Shown: positions 36,750-45,529 of the stretch, piece after piece
Position numbering within the stretch: the stretch's first letter is position 1
Layout of the letters: each line of letters starts with the position of its first letter
NCBI GenBank assembly: GCA_016713125.1
Contig: JADJPT010000020.1
Location: 1-58,022, forward strand
Origin: Betaproteobacteria bacterium
GTDB taxonomy: Bacteria > Pseudomonadota > Gammaproteobacteria > Burkholderiales > SG8-39
Direction: 5' to 3'
Length of the DNA stretch: 58,022 nt
Program-made: the position numbers and the translations under genes
The notes under the pieces: model-generated
What the model saw: the letters and a program-made list of their open reading frames with translations, nothing else
Databases searched by the model: none
What the model was told of the DNA's origin: nothing

Positions 36750-37490
36750 ATGAAAGGATTGAAAGGCAAGGGGGTACTGATCACCGGCGGCGGCGGCGCC
36801 ATAGGCGCGGCGCTGTGCAGGCGCTTCGCCGAGGCCGGCAGCCGGGTGCTGGTCGCCGATCGCAACGCCGGCGCGGCGCAGGCCGTCGCGCTGCAGATCG
36901 GCGGGCGGGCGCTGGCCTTCGACATCAGCGACTACGCGGGGGCCAAGTCCGCGCTGGCCGACGCCGGCGAGATCGACGTGCTGGTCAACAACGCCGGCTG
37001 GGACCGCTTCCAGAACTTCATCGACATGGATCCGGCCGACTGGGAGCAACTGATCGCCATCAACCTGCGCGGCCCGCTGAACATGCAGCACCTGGTGGTG
37101 CCCGGCATGGTCAAGCGCGGTGGCGGCCGGGTCATCAACATCTCCTCGGACGCGGCACGCGTCGGCTCCTCGGGGGAATCCGTGTACTCGGCCTGCAAAG
37201 GCGGCATCCTGTCGTTCTCCAAGACTCTGGCGCGCGAACTGGCGCGCAAGGGCGTCACGGTCAACGTGGTCTGCCCGGGGCCCACCGACACCCCCATCCT
37301 GCGCGGCTTCGCGGGCGAGGGCGAGTCCGGACAGAAGGTCATGGATGCGCTGGTGCGCGCGATTCCCATGAAGCGCGTGGGCCAGCCCGACGACGTGCCG
37401 GGCATCGTCGCCTTCCTGGCCTCCGACGAAGCGGCCTACATCACCGGGCAGGTGATCTCGGTGTCCGGCGGACTGACCATGGCGGGTTGA
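36750..37490 (+). CDS. Short-chain dehydrogenase/reductase, BadH-like
   Basis: A 246-residue classical SDR. The NAD(P) loop is GVLITGGGGAIGAALCRRF, an NNAG motif follows (LVNNAGWDRFQNF), and the catalytic set is Ser in NISSDAARVG with YSACK. The C-terminus ends GQVISVSGGLTMAG. Relatives are annotated as 2-hydroxycyclohexanecarboxyl-CoA dehydrogenase (BadH) or 3-oxoacyl-ACP reductase. It begins 10 bp after paaK, so it is likely part of the same operon, and an acyl-CoA alcohol substrate is a reasonable guess. Intact. Confidence 0.82.
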   Translation: MKGLKGKGVLITGGGGAIGAALCRRFAEAGSRVLVADRNAGAAQAVALQIGGRALAFDISDYAGAKSALADAGEIDVLVNNAGWDRFQNFIDMDPADWEQLIAINLRGPLNMQHLVVPGMVKRGGGRVINISSDAARVGSSGESVYSACKGGILSFSKTLARELARKGVTVNVVCPGPTDTPILRGFAGEGESGQKVMDALVRAIPMKRVGQPDDVPGIVAFLASDEAAYITGQVISVSGGLTMAG

Positions 37491-37502
37491 GGCGGCGGCG
37501 CC

Positions 37503-38474
37503 TCACTTGCGATCCAGCACCTCGGCAAGACTCCGGCGCGAGGCTGGCGAGATGTCCTCCTGCGGATAGCCCAGGCGCAGCAGCACCTGCGGCGCACCGG
37601 CATGCACCAGGGTGCTGTGCAGGCGCTGGCGCATGGCGGCCACCTGTATCGGCTGGTTGAGGTAGGAAGCCTGCAGGCCGGCCTTGCAGGCGGTCAGCAG
37701 CACGCCCTGCAGGGCCTCGCCCGCCGCCAGCCAGTCCTTGGGGGTATCGCGCTCGGTCCCCAGCACCACCAGCAGGGGCGAGCCGTCGGCGAGCTCGCGG
37801 TCCCTGGCGGCCTGGCCGTCGCCCATGTCGAAGCTGCGCACCACGGCGTTGGCGATCGGACCCGGCAGGCCCGGCATCACCATGCCGTCGCGCGATCGGC
37901 TGGGATGCATCCACAGCGCCAGTTCGCGCCGCCAGCTCGGATCGGCCCACAGCATGCGGTCGGCCTCGGCGATGAGTTCGGCGAGCGCATGCTTGGCTTT
38001 CGCTTCGGCAACGCACTCCAGCCAGGCGCCGCCGGCCTCGGCCACCGCCATCAGGCGGCGCTGCAGCGTCGCCGGTACCGGCCTGGCGGCGAAGCGCTTG
38101 CGGTAGGTGCGCCGCTGCGCGATCGCATCGAACAGGTCGCTGCCCGATTGCGCCTCGCCGGATACCGGTTCGAGCTGCACGCGCGCCAGAAGGTCCGGCT
38201 CCATGCGTTTGGGCAGGAGTTCGACGCCCTTGAAGCGGCCGAAATGGCGCGCCGCCACCATCAGATTCATCAGCGCGCAACCGCAACTGATGGTGAGTTC
38301 GCGGTCGTAGGGGTCGGTCACCGGCAGGGCGCGCGCGCGGTCTGCGCGCAACTCGATGGTGTTGTCGACCAGGCGGAAACGCCAGGGTTGCGAATTGTGG
38401 CTGGAGGGCGCGAGGATCGCATGCTCGATCAGCGCCAGCGTCTTCTGCGTCGCGGGTGTGTCTACTTGGGCCAT
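37503..38474 (-). CDS. Nitroreductase-family (Acg-like) protein
   Basis: A 323-residue FMN nitroreductase-fold protein of the double-domain type seen in mycobacterial Acg and many betaproteobacteria. The N-terminal part has HAILAPSSHNSQPWRFRLVD (FMN phosphate region), the middle part AIAQRRTYRKRF, and the C-terminal part LQGVLLTACKAGLQASYLNQ, where a shortened flavin site lies. The substrate is unknown; flavin storage or quinone/nitro reduction has been suggested for relatives. Convergent with the SDR (12 bp apart). Confidence 0.8.
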   Translation of the reverse strand: MAQVDTPATQKTLALIEHAILAPSSHNSQPWRFRLVDNTIELRADRARALPVTDPYDRELTISCGCALMNLMVAARHFGRFKGVELLPKRMEPDLLARVQLEPVSGEAQSGSDLFDAIAQRRTYRKRFAARPVPATLQRRLMAVAEAGGAWLECVAEAKAKHALAELIAEADRMLWADPSWRRELALWMHPSRSRDGMVMPGLPGPIANAVVRSFDMGDGQAARDRELADGSPLLVVLGTERDTPKDWLAAGEALQGVLLTACKAGLQASYLNQPIQVAAMRQRLHSTLVHAGAPQVLLRLGYPQEDISPASRRSLAEVLDRK

Positions 38475-38555
38475 ACGGACAGGATATTACGCCAGCGCAA
38501 TCCACCCCGGCAGGCGCGGGCCGCCCGGCTCACGCCGCGCATCGCGGCCGCAGGC

Positions 38556-39473
38556 TCAATCCGGAAACTCGACGCGAAACGCCTCGCCCGCCGCATGTAT
38601 GTGGCCGGCGTGCGGTGCGCCCCAGTGCGCGGGGGCGAACAACGCGCCGCTTTCCGCGCAGTCGGCCAGCACCCTGCGACGCATGCTGCGCGCCGCAACG
38701 GCGTCCTCGCAGAAGCGGCTGTTCACGTCGGGAAGGCAGACCTGCAGCGGATGGTGGCAGATGTCGCCCGCAAACAGCATGCGCTGGCCCTGCGATTCAG
38801 CGCGCAACACCACATGACCGGGCGTGTGCCCCGGCGTGGGCTGCACGCGCAGGAAGCCTTGTCGCCCCTCTTCGATCGCATGCTCGCCGTCGAGTGCCTG
38901 GATCGCGCCCGCCTCGAGCACCGGGAGCACGCTGTCCTGCCATACCGCACGGTCGTCCTCGCCGGGCGCGTCGGCATTCGCCTTGGCCTCGGCCGAAGCC
39001 AGTTCGGCCCGCGAGCACAGCACCTTGGCGCGCGGGAAAGTCGGCACCCATCTGCCGTTGTCGAGCTGCGTGTTCCAGCCCACGTGGTCGACGTGCAGAT
39101 GCGTGCACAGCACGTAGTCGATGTCCTCGGGCCGCAGGCCGGCCTCCGCCAGGCGCTTGAGGTAGGGCAGTTCGAGACGATCGAAGCCCGGAGAGGACGG
39201 CCGCGGCTTGTGATTGCCGATGCAGGTATCGACCAGCACCGTATGCCGTCCGCTGCGCACGATCCACGAATGCGTGCCCATCACCAGGCGTTGCTTGGCC
39301 GTGTCGTAGTGGCGCGGCGCCAGCCAGTCCAGGTGCGCCTCGATCGCCCCGGGCGGCAACCCGGGCAGCAGGTGCGCGGGCGGAAACGCCGCGCCCAGAG
39401 TCTCCTTGACGCGCAGGATCTCGAAGTGCCCGCAGCGATGCGGTGACGCGCCCGCCGTTCGGCCGCGGCTCAT
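38556..39473 (-). CDS. MBL-fold metallo-hydrolase
   Basis: A 305-residue metallo-beta-lactamase-fold hydrolase with a complete metal site: THLHVDHVGW (HxHxDH), TPGHTPGHVVL, FAGDICHHPLQV and APAHWGAPHAG near the end. The N-terminal block FEILRVKETLGAAFPPAHLL and DTCIGNHKPRPSSPGFDRLE match a large family of uncharacterised hydrolases related to quorum-quenching lactonases. The start was placed at ATG 39473 (MSRGRTAGAS). In contrast to the MBL gene at 6235 it keeps all zinc ligands. A 267-bp region separates it from the divergent Ada-like gene. Intact. Confidence 0.82.
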   Translation of the reverse strand: MSRGRTAGASPHRCGHFEILRVKETLGAAFPPAHLLPGLPPGAIEAHLDWLAPRHYDTAKQRLVMGTHSWIVRSGRHTVLVDTCIGNHKPRPSSPGFDRLELPYLKRLAEAGLRPEDIDYVLCTHLHVDHVGWNTQLDNGRWVPTFPRAKVLCSRAELASAEAKANADAPGEDDRAVWQDSVLPVLEAGAIQALDGEHAIEEGRQGFLRVQPTPGHTPGHVVLRAESQGQRMLFAGDICHHPLQVCLPDVNSRFCEDAVAARSMRRRVLADCAESGALFAPAHWGAPHAGHIHAAGEAFRVEFPD

Positions 39474-39625
39474 GCCGGGTACGTTCCGGTGCACTTGCGC
39501 GCCGGCACGCAATTCGTCGTGACGGCGCGAGCCATGTCGGCGAACCGCGCGGGAGCGCACGGGATCAACTCCAGCGTGGTCGGCAGGCGGCTATCGAACA
39601 TGCGGCGATTCTCCTGCCCCCTGAT

Positions 39626-39665
39626 TGCTCCTGGCTGCTCCTGGCTGCTCCTGGCTGCTCCTGGC
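39626..39665. repeat. Four perfect 10-bp tandem repeats
   Basis: TGCTCCTGGC is repeated four times without error (39626-39635, -39645, -39655, -39665), with a partial match before it (ATTGCTCC). It lies in the intergenic region between the divergent MBL and AraC-Ogt genes, about 75 bp before the latter's ATG. The period is not a multiple of three and roughly equals one helical turn. Slippage could change spacing of promoter elements. Confidence 0.85.
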
Positions 39666-39740
39666 GGGGGTCCGCACAGCTTACGTCCGAAGCGCAACAA
39701 GCGGATAGAAAGTGCGGCGCCGTTTCGCTACGCTGGCGGC

Positions 39741-40593
39741 ATGAAGACTGACAGCCACACGTCGACGAGGTCGGAGGCGAACAACGCAGTTCGGCGGGCG
39801 CGCGCATGGCTGGACGCGCGGCGCGGAGAGCGCGTTACGCTGGCACAGCTGGCGCGCGCCGTCGGCGCCAGCCCCTTCCACCTGCAGCGCGCCTTCAAGC
39901 GCGAGCTGGGCCTGTCGCCCGCAGGACCACCAGCAGGCGCTGCGCCTCGAGGATGCCAAACGCGCCATGGCGCGCGGCAGTCGCGTGACCGAGGCGGTGT
40001 TCGAGGCCGGCTACGGCTCTCTTTCGCGCTTCTACGAGAAGGCCGCCGGCTCACTGGGGATGGACGCCAGGGCCTATCGTGCCCGCGGTCGCGGCCTGTC
40101 CATCGCCTGGGCAAGCTTCGCCTCGCCGCTGGGCCGCATCCTGATCGCCGCCACGCCGCGCGGCCTGTGCTCGGTGAAGATCGGCTCAGCCGAAGCCCCG
40201 CTGCGCGAGGAACTCGCCGCAGAGTTCAGCGCGGCGGAGCTGGTGCAGGACCGCGCCGGACTGGCCGGGCTGCAGGCGCGCATCCTCGCCTTCCTGCGCG
40301 GCGACGCCTCGCTTGCCAGGCTGCCGCTGGACGTGCGCGGCACCGTGTTCCAGCAACGCGTATGGAAGGAACTGCGCGCCATTCCGCGCGGCCAGACGCG
40401 CACCTACAAGGACATCGCGGCGGCCATCGGCGCGCCGGCGGCGGTGCGCGCGGTGGGCAGCGCCTGCGGCGCCAACCCGGTGGCGCTGGTGATCCCCTGC
40501 CATCGCGCGCTGCGCAGCGATGGGGGCCTGGGCGGCTACGCCTGGGGCCTGGAACGCAAGGCCAGGCTGCTGAAGCTGGAAAAGAAGGCCTGA
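39741..40593 (+). pseudogene. AraC-Ogt fusion methyltransferase (Ada-like), frameshifted
   Basis: From ATG 39741 the first frame encodes an AraC-type helix-turn-helix (LAQLARAVGASPFHLQRAFK). Near 39926 the frame changes by +1 (two bases lost or one gained); the second frame gives RVTEAVFEAGYGSLSRFYEK and a full O6-methylguanine methyltransferase domain (FQQRVWKELRAIPRGQTRTY, active-site loop NPVALVIPCHRALRSDGG). The whole would be about 284 residues, that is Ada without its N-terminal zinc/phosphotriester domain. The repaired protein would be a DNA repair enzyme that may also regulate. The tandem repeat at 39626-39665 lies just upstream. Confidence 0.82.
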
Positions 40594-40685
40594 GCCTCCG
40601 GGGCGCCGGGGCGACAGGACTGCGCCTCGCACCCGGGACGGACACGCAATTGCTGCGGCTACAATCCTGCCGACAAGGAGGAATC

Positions 40686-42722
40686 ATGCCGTCCGACAAC
40701 AACTATCCGCACCTGTTCCAGCCGCTCGCCCTGCGCGGCGGCGTCACGCTGGCGAACCGCTTCATGATGGGCTCCATGCACACCGGGCTCGAAGCGCGCC
40801 CGGACGGCATGCCGCGCCTGGCCGCCTTCTACGCAGAGCGTGCGCGCGGCGGCGCCGCACTGATCGTCACCGGGGGCTTCGCACCCAATGACGCGGGTGA
40901 ACTGGGCCCGCACCGCGCGCAGATGAGCACCGCAGAGGACGCCGAGCGCCACAAGGTGATCCCCGCCGCCGTGCACGCCGCGGGGGACGCGCGCATCGTC
41001 CTGCAGATACTGCACTCGGGCCGCTACGGCTACCACGACAGGATCGTCGCGCCTTCGCCGATCAAGGCCGCGATCAACCCGAACACGCCGCGCGAGCTGA
41101 CTGCCGCGGAGGTCGAGCAGACCATCGAGGACTACGTGCGCGCGGCCAGGCTCGCGCAATCCGCCGGCTACGACGGCGTGGAGATCATGGCCTCCGAGGG
41201 CTACCTGATCAACGAGTTCATCGCGCAGCAGACCAACCAGCGCGACGACGTCTGGGGCGGCAGCTTCGAGAACCGCATTCGCTTCCCGCTGGAGATCGTG
41301 CGCCGCACGCGCGCGGCCACCGGCGAAGCCTTCATCATCGTGTACCGCATATCCGTGCTCGACCTGGTCGAGGGCGGCCTCACCGGCGAGGAGATCGTCA
41401 CCCTGGCGCAGGCGGTGGAAGCCGCTGGCGCCAGCCTGCTGAACAGCGGCATCGGCTGGCATGAGGCGCGCATCCCGACCATCGCGCAGGCCGTCCCGCG
41501 CGGCGCCTTCGCCTGGGCCACCGGCCGCGTCAAGGCCGCGGTGAACATCCCCATCGTCGCCTCCAACCGCATCAACGCGCCCGAGATCGCCGAGGACATC
41601 CTTGCGCGCGGCGACGCGGACATGGTTTCTCTGGCGCGCGCCATGCTCGCCGACGAGGCCTTCGCCAACAAGGCCAGGGCCGGCGATCGCGCCGCCATCA
41701 ACATCTGCATCGCCTGCAACCAGGCCTGCCTGGATCATTACTTCATCGGCCAGTCGGTGTCCTGCGTGGTGAATCCGCGCGCCGGGCGCGAGACCAGGCT
41801 CGCCTTCGTGCCGGCGGCGCGCCGAAAGTCGATCGCCGTGGTCGGCGGGGGGCCGGCCGGATTGTCGTGCGCGGCGATCGCCGCCGAGCGCGGCCATGCA
41901 GTGACGCTCTACGAGCAGGCGGACGAACTCGGCGGGCAGTTCAATCTCGCCCGGAAGATCCCGGGCAAATCGGAGTTCGCCGAAAGCGTGGCCTATTACG
42001 CTGAACGCCTGAAGCGCGCCGGGGTGAAGCTGAAACTGGGCGGCAAGGCCGAGGCGGCGGAACTGGCCGGCTACGACGAAGTGGTGCTCGCCACGGGCAT
42101 CGAGCCGCGCAGACCGGCGATCCCCGGCATCGAGCACCCCAAGGTGGTCGGCTACGTCGACGTGCTGTCGGGCCGCGCGCAGGTCGGCCGGAACGTGGTC
42201 ATCATCGGCGCCGGCGGCATCGGCTTCGATGTCGCCGTGTACCTGCTGGAGAAGGACGGCCGCTCGCCGCTCGAGAGCGCGGCGTTCAACGCGCACTGGG
42301 GCATACAGGACGACCTGAAGACCGCCGGCGGCCTGGCCCCCGGCGGCATCCCGCCGGGACACCCCGGACTCAGGATCACCATGCTCAAGCGCTCTTCCGG
42401 CCCGTTCGGCGCCACGCTGGGCCGCACCACCGGCTGGGTGCATCGCGCCGAGCTGGCCAGGAACGGCGTGAAGATGGTGAAGGGCGTCGAGTACAGGCGC
42501 ATCGACGACGCCGGCATCACCATCGCCGTCGACGGCGCGGAGCAGACCCTCGCCGCGGACACCATCATCCTGTGCGCCGGCCAGGACCCCAGGCGAGAGC
42601 TGGCCGCCGGACTGCAGGCGGGCGGACCTCCGGTGCACCTGATCGGCGGCGCCAAGGAGGCCGGCGAACTGGACGCCAAGCGTGCGATGCTCGAAGGCGC
42701 GCAGCTGGCCGCCGCGCTTTAG
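40686..42722 (+). CDS. FMN/FAD/Fe-S enoate reductase, 2,4-dienoyl-CoA reductase family
   Basis: A 678-residue Old-Yellow-Enzyme-type oxidoreductase. The N-terminal TIM barrel has the FMN region FMMGSMHTGLEARPDGM, the catalytic VLQILHSGRYGYH, and FIAQQTNQRDDVWGGSFENR. The 4Fe-4S ligands are in CIACNQACLDHYF followed by a later Cys (SVSCVVNPRAG). The C-terminal FAD/NAD parts show AVVGGGPAGLSCAAIAAERG and VVIIGAGGIGFDVAVYLLEK. This is the FadH/trimethylamine dehydrogenase fold; dienoyl-CoA reduction or N-demethylation are possible. AAGGAGG sits 5 nt before ATG 40686. Intact. Confidence 0.85.
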   Translation: MPSDNNYPHLFQPLALRGGVTLANRFMMGSMHTGLEARPDGMPRLAAFYAERARGGAALIVTGGFAPNDAGELGPHRAQMSTAEDAERHKVIPAAVHAAGDARIVLQILHSGRYGYHDRIVAPSPIKAAINPNTPRELTAAEVEQTIEDYVRAARLAQSAGYDGVEIMASEGYLINEFIAQQTNQRDDVWGGSFENRIRFPLEIVRRTRAATGEAFIIVYRISVLDLVEGGLTGEEIVTLAQAVEAAGASLLNSGIGWHEARIPTIAQAVPRGAFAWATGRVKAAVNIPIVASNRINAPEIAEDILARGDADMVSLARAMLADEAFANKARAGDRAAINICIACNQACLDHYFIGQSVSCVVNPRAGRETRLAFVPAARRKSIAVVGGGPAGLSCAAIAAERGHAVTLYEQADELGGQFNLARKIPGKSEFAESVAYYAERLKRAGVKLKLGGKAEAAELAGYDEVVLATGIEPRRPAIPGIEHPKVVGYVDVLSGRAQVGRNVVIIGAGGIGFDVAVYLLEKDGRSPLESAAFNAHWGIQDDLKTAGGLAPGGIPPGHPGLRITMLKRSSGPFGATLGRTTGWVHRAELARNGVKMVKGVEYRRIDDAGITIAVDGAEQTLAADTIILCAGQDPRRELAAGLQAGGPPVHLIGGAKEAGELDAKRAMLEGAQLAAAL

Positions 42723-42835
42723 TTGCTGAAACCAGCAAGTCGATTGACCGGAAACTGTTGTCCTGCGTAGGGTTCGCGTTCTGAAAGTTCGACTTTCCGG
42801 ATGTCAACGGCGCCCGCCACAGGCGCCTGCCGCGT

Positions 42836-43498
42836 CTAATCCGGTCGCGCGCCCGCGGCGTGGGCCACGCGCATCCAGGCGCCCAGCCCGCGCAGCAGTT
42901 CGGCCGAATGGGCTGCCGGCGTACCGGGCGCGACTGTGTGGCCCAGTGCAGCCAGGGACTGCGAAACCTCCGGATTGCGCAGAATCTGCACGATCTCCCG
43001 GTTCAGGCGCTTGAGCACCGCGCCCGGGGTACCCGCCGGGGCGAGGAACCCCTGCGACGCAGCGACCCCGAGGCCGGCGCGCGCCGCCGGCACATAGGCC
43101 GAGGCCGCCACGCGTGCGCTGCGCGTGGCCAGCGTGATGGGCGCGAAGCTGTGCAGTTCGTAGTCCGGCGCCTGCTGCAGGGCCAGCTCCGCCAGCAGCC
43201 GATCGCCGGCCAGCAGCAGGGTGTGGCCGTCGGGCGGCGCGTGCGCCGCGTCGGCGAACGCGCGCGCGGCATCGGACTGGTTCTCGATCAGCACGGCCTG
43301 ACCGAGCTGCGGGCTCAGGCGCGCGGCGACGGTCCTGGCCACGGAATCGAGCGCGGAGCCCGCTGCGGCCGGCACCATCAGGCGCACCGACCGGCTTGGG
43401 TACTCCGCCGCCTCCCCGGCAGCGGCACGCGCCGCAAAGGCCAATGCGGCCGCGAGCAGCAACAGCAAGGCGGCGCGAACGTTCGGGGGACTGCGCAT
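42836..43498 (-). CDS. Shortened Bug/TctC binding protein with an internal in-frame gap
   Basis: Only 220 residues instead of about 320. A signal peptide (AALLLLLAAALAFAARAAAG) precedes EYPSRSVRLMVPAAAGSALD and VLIENQSDAARAF, then DGHTLLLAGDRLLAELAL and FAPITLATRSARVAASAY. Directly after that come the C-terminal landmarks GFLAPAGTPGAVLKRLNREI and PEVSQSLAALGHTV. The central lobe, including the usual HVPYKGG ligand loop, is missing while the frame is preserved. The two halves are otherwise normal, so this looks like a clean internal deletion, and the product is unlikely to bind ligand in the standard way. Confidence 0.75.
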   Translation of the reverse strand: MRSPPNVRAALLLLLAAALAFAARAAAGEAAEYPSRSVRLMVPAAAGSALDSVARTVAARLSPQLGQAVLIENQSDAARAFADAAHAPPDGHTLLLAGDRLLAELALQQAPDYELHSFAPITLATRSARVAASAYVPAARAGLGVAASQGFLAPAGTPGAVLKRLNREIVQILRNPEVSQSLAALGHTVAPGTPAAHSAELLRGLGAWMRVAHAAGARPD

Positions 43499-43592
43499 CG
43501 GTAGGGCCCGCGGCTGGTGAAAGTGCCGCGAGTATGGTCAAGCCCCCTTATTCCAGGAAGGAATGATTTGGAATGTGTTTATGCCATTCTCT

Positions 43593-44470
43593 CTAAATCG
43601 AAGCGGCGCGCCTGGGCCGGTTCGTGAGGTACAGCCCGGCAACCACCAGACAGCCGCCGACCAGCAGGGCCGGGGTGAAGGGTTCGCCCAGCAACAACAC
43701 CGATTCGGCCACTGCCAGCGGCGGCACCAGGTTGATGAACTGCGCGCCGCGCGCGGCACCGAGGGCCTTGACCCCCTCGTAGTACCAGAGGAAGGGGATC
43801 ACCGTGCCGAACACGATCAGGTAGGCCAGCGCCGCCCAGCCCTGCCAGCTAACGGCGGCGAGGGAGGCATGTTCCAGCCAGGCCGGCACCGCGACCGGCA
43901 GGCAACCCACCACCATGACGTAAGCGGTCAGCGCCAGCGGCGAGACCGAAGCCAGCGCCACTCGGCCGAGCAGGGTGTAGGCGCTCAGGTGAAGATGCAC
44001 AACACCAGATAGAACTCGCCCAGACCGAAACGCAGGTCGGCCAGGCCGGCCGGATCGCCCCGGGACAGCACCCACAGCGCACCGGCCACCGAGAGCGCCA
44101 CGCCGGTGGCGCGCGCGGCGCCCAGGCGCTCGCCCAGCAGCAGGGCCGCGAACAGCGCGGTGAAAGCCGGATTGGTCGGCACGATCAGCGCGGCGCGGCT
44201 GGCCTCGACCAGCCCGAGCCCGGCGGTGAACAGACTGTTGTAGACCGCGATGCCGACCACGCCGAGCACCACCACCAGCAACGCCTCGCGCGGCGCGAGG
44301 CGCGGCCAGCGCGCTTCGCGCACGCGCAGCAACAGCATCAGGATCAGGGCCGCAGCGGCGAAGCGCAGGAACACCGCCGTGAACAGCCCCATGCTCTTGA
44401 GCAGGATGTTGACGGCCGGAAACACGCCGCTCCAGAACACCGCCATCAGGATCATCTTCGCGTACAGCAC
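43593..44470 (-). pseudogene. DMT-superfamily (EamA) transporter, frameshifted
   Basis: Ten-helix EamA transporter in two frames. The first (GTG 44470) reads MILMAVFWSGVFPAVNILL through GLGEFYLVLCIFT and stops at about 43985. The second frame picks up immediately with SAYTLLGRVALASVSPLALT and runs to 43593, ending LTNRPRRAASI. Restoring one G (TGAGC to TGGAGC) gives the usual TWSAYTLLGR helix. The repaired length is about 292 residues. Divergent from moxR by 26 bp. Substrate unknown. Confidence 0.82.
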
Positions 44471-44496
44471 GCACGCATCGTAAACTAGACACGATC

Positions 44497-45489
44497 ATGA
44501 ACGCGCCCACATTGCCCGGCGTGCCCGCGCCTGCCGGGAACCCGCCGCCGTCCGCCGCCGAAGCGCGTGCCGTGCTGGAACGCGTCGCCGCCAGCATAGA
44601 AGGTGTGCTGCAGGGCCAGCACGGCGCGGTGCGCATGCTGCTCGCCGCCTTCACGGCCGGCGGCCACGTGCTGATCGAGGACGTGCCGGGCACCGGCAAG
44701 ACCACGCTGGCCAAGGCGCTGGCGCAATCGATAGGCGCGCCGTTCGCGCGCATCCAGTTCACCCCCGACCTGCTGCCGTCGGACATCCTCGGCGTCTCGG
44801 TGTTCAACCCGCGCGACCAGAGCTTCGAGTTCCGCGCCGGGCCGGTGTTCACCGGCATCCTGCTGGCCGACGAGATCAACCGCGCCAGCCCGCGCACGCA
44901 ATCCGCGCTGCTCGAGGTCATGGGCGAAGGGCAGGTGACCGTCGAGGGCCGCACGCAGAAGCTCGACCCGCTGTTCTTCGTGATCGCCACGCAGAACCCG
45001 GTCGAGTTCCGCGGCACCTACCCCCTTCCCGAGGCGCAGATGGACCGCTTCGCGATGCGCCTGTCGCTGGGCTACGTACCGGCCGAAATGGAGATCGCCA
45101 TGCTCGGCGCGCAGGAGCACGGCCATCCGCTGGACCGCGTGCAGCCGGTGGCCGCGCATGCGGAGGTCCTCGGCGCGCGCGCCGCGGCGCGCGAGGTGCG
45201 CATGGCCGGGGAACTCAAGGCCTATGTGGTCGCGCTGGTGCAGGCCACGCGCGCCGCGCCGCGGGTGGCGCTGGGCTGCGGACCGCGCGCCTCGATCGCG
45301 CTGACCCAGGTGGCGCGCGCCCTGGCGCTGCTCGACGGCGAGGCTTACGTCGCGCCCGAGCACGTGCGCGAGGCCGCGCAGGCCGTGCTCGCGCATCGCA
45401 TCGTGCTCGCGCCGCAGGCGCGCTACGCCGGCGCCAGCGGCGCCACGGTGGTGGCCGACGCGCTCGCCGCGGTGCGCGTGCCGGCCTGA
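44497..45489 (+). CDS. MoxR-family AAA+ ATPase
   Basis: A 330-residue MoxR chaperone-type ATPase. Walker A is EDVPGTGKTTLAKALA, Walker B is ILLADEINRASPRTQSALLE, sensor 1 is FFVIATQNPVEFRGTYPLPE, and AQMDRFAMRLSLGY follows. The C-terminal lid domain is typical. MoxR proteins act with partner DUF58/VWA proteins to mature enzyme complexes or modulate envelope stress. It starts a three-gene operon with a DUF58 gene and a transglutaminase, the classic trio. Intact. Confidence 0.92.
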   Translation: MNAPTLPGVPAPAGNPPPSAAEARAVLERVAASIEGVLQGQHGAVRMLLAAFTAGGHVLIEDVPGTGKTTLAKALAQSIGAPFARIQFTPDLLPSDILGVSVFNPRDQSFEFRAGPVFTGILLADEINRASPRTQSALLEVMGEGQVTVEGRTQKLDPLFFVIATQNPVEFRGTYPLPEAQMDRFAMRLSLGYVPAEMEIAMLGAQEHGHPLDRVQPVAAHAEVLGARAAAREVRMAGELKAYVVALVQATRAAPRVALGCGPRASIALTQVARALALLDGEAYVAPEHVREAAQAVLAHRIVLAPQARYAGASGATVVADALAAVRVPA

Positions 45490-45529
45490 AGCCGCACGCG
45501 CACCGCCGGCGCGTGATGCGTCGCCAGCC

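Noticed and set aside
39470..39603. A 43-codon minus-strand ORF ending ATGA on the MBL gene start
   Set aside because: The overlap is suggestive of coupling, but the peptide is unlike any known family and there is no clear ribosome site.
39489..42722. A continuous 1,077-codon plus-strand frame from the repeat region through the Ada-like gene into the enoate reductase
   Set aside because: It joins the first half of the AraC-Ogt gene to an unrelated frame over its second half and only becomes real at the reductase ATG (40686). It is a by-product of the frameshift at about 39926.
42723..42835. Small hairpins (TTGCTG/CAGCAA, GAAAGT/ACTTTC) in the 113-bp convergent gap after the enoate reductase
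   Set aside because: Short stems without T-runs; could arise by chance, so not called as terminators.
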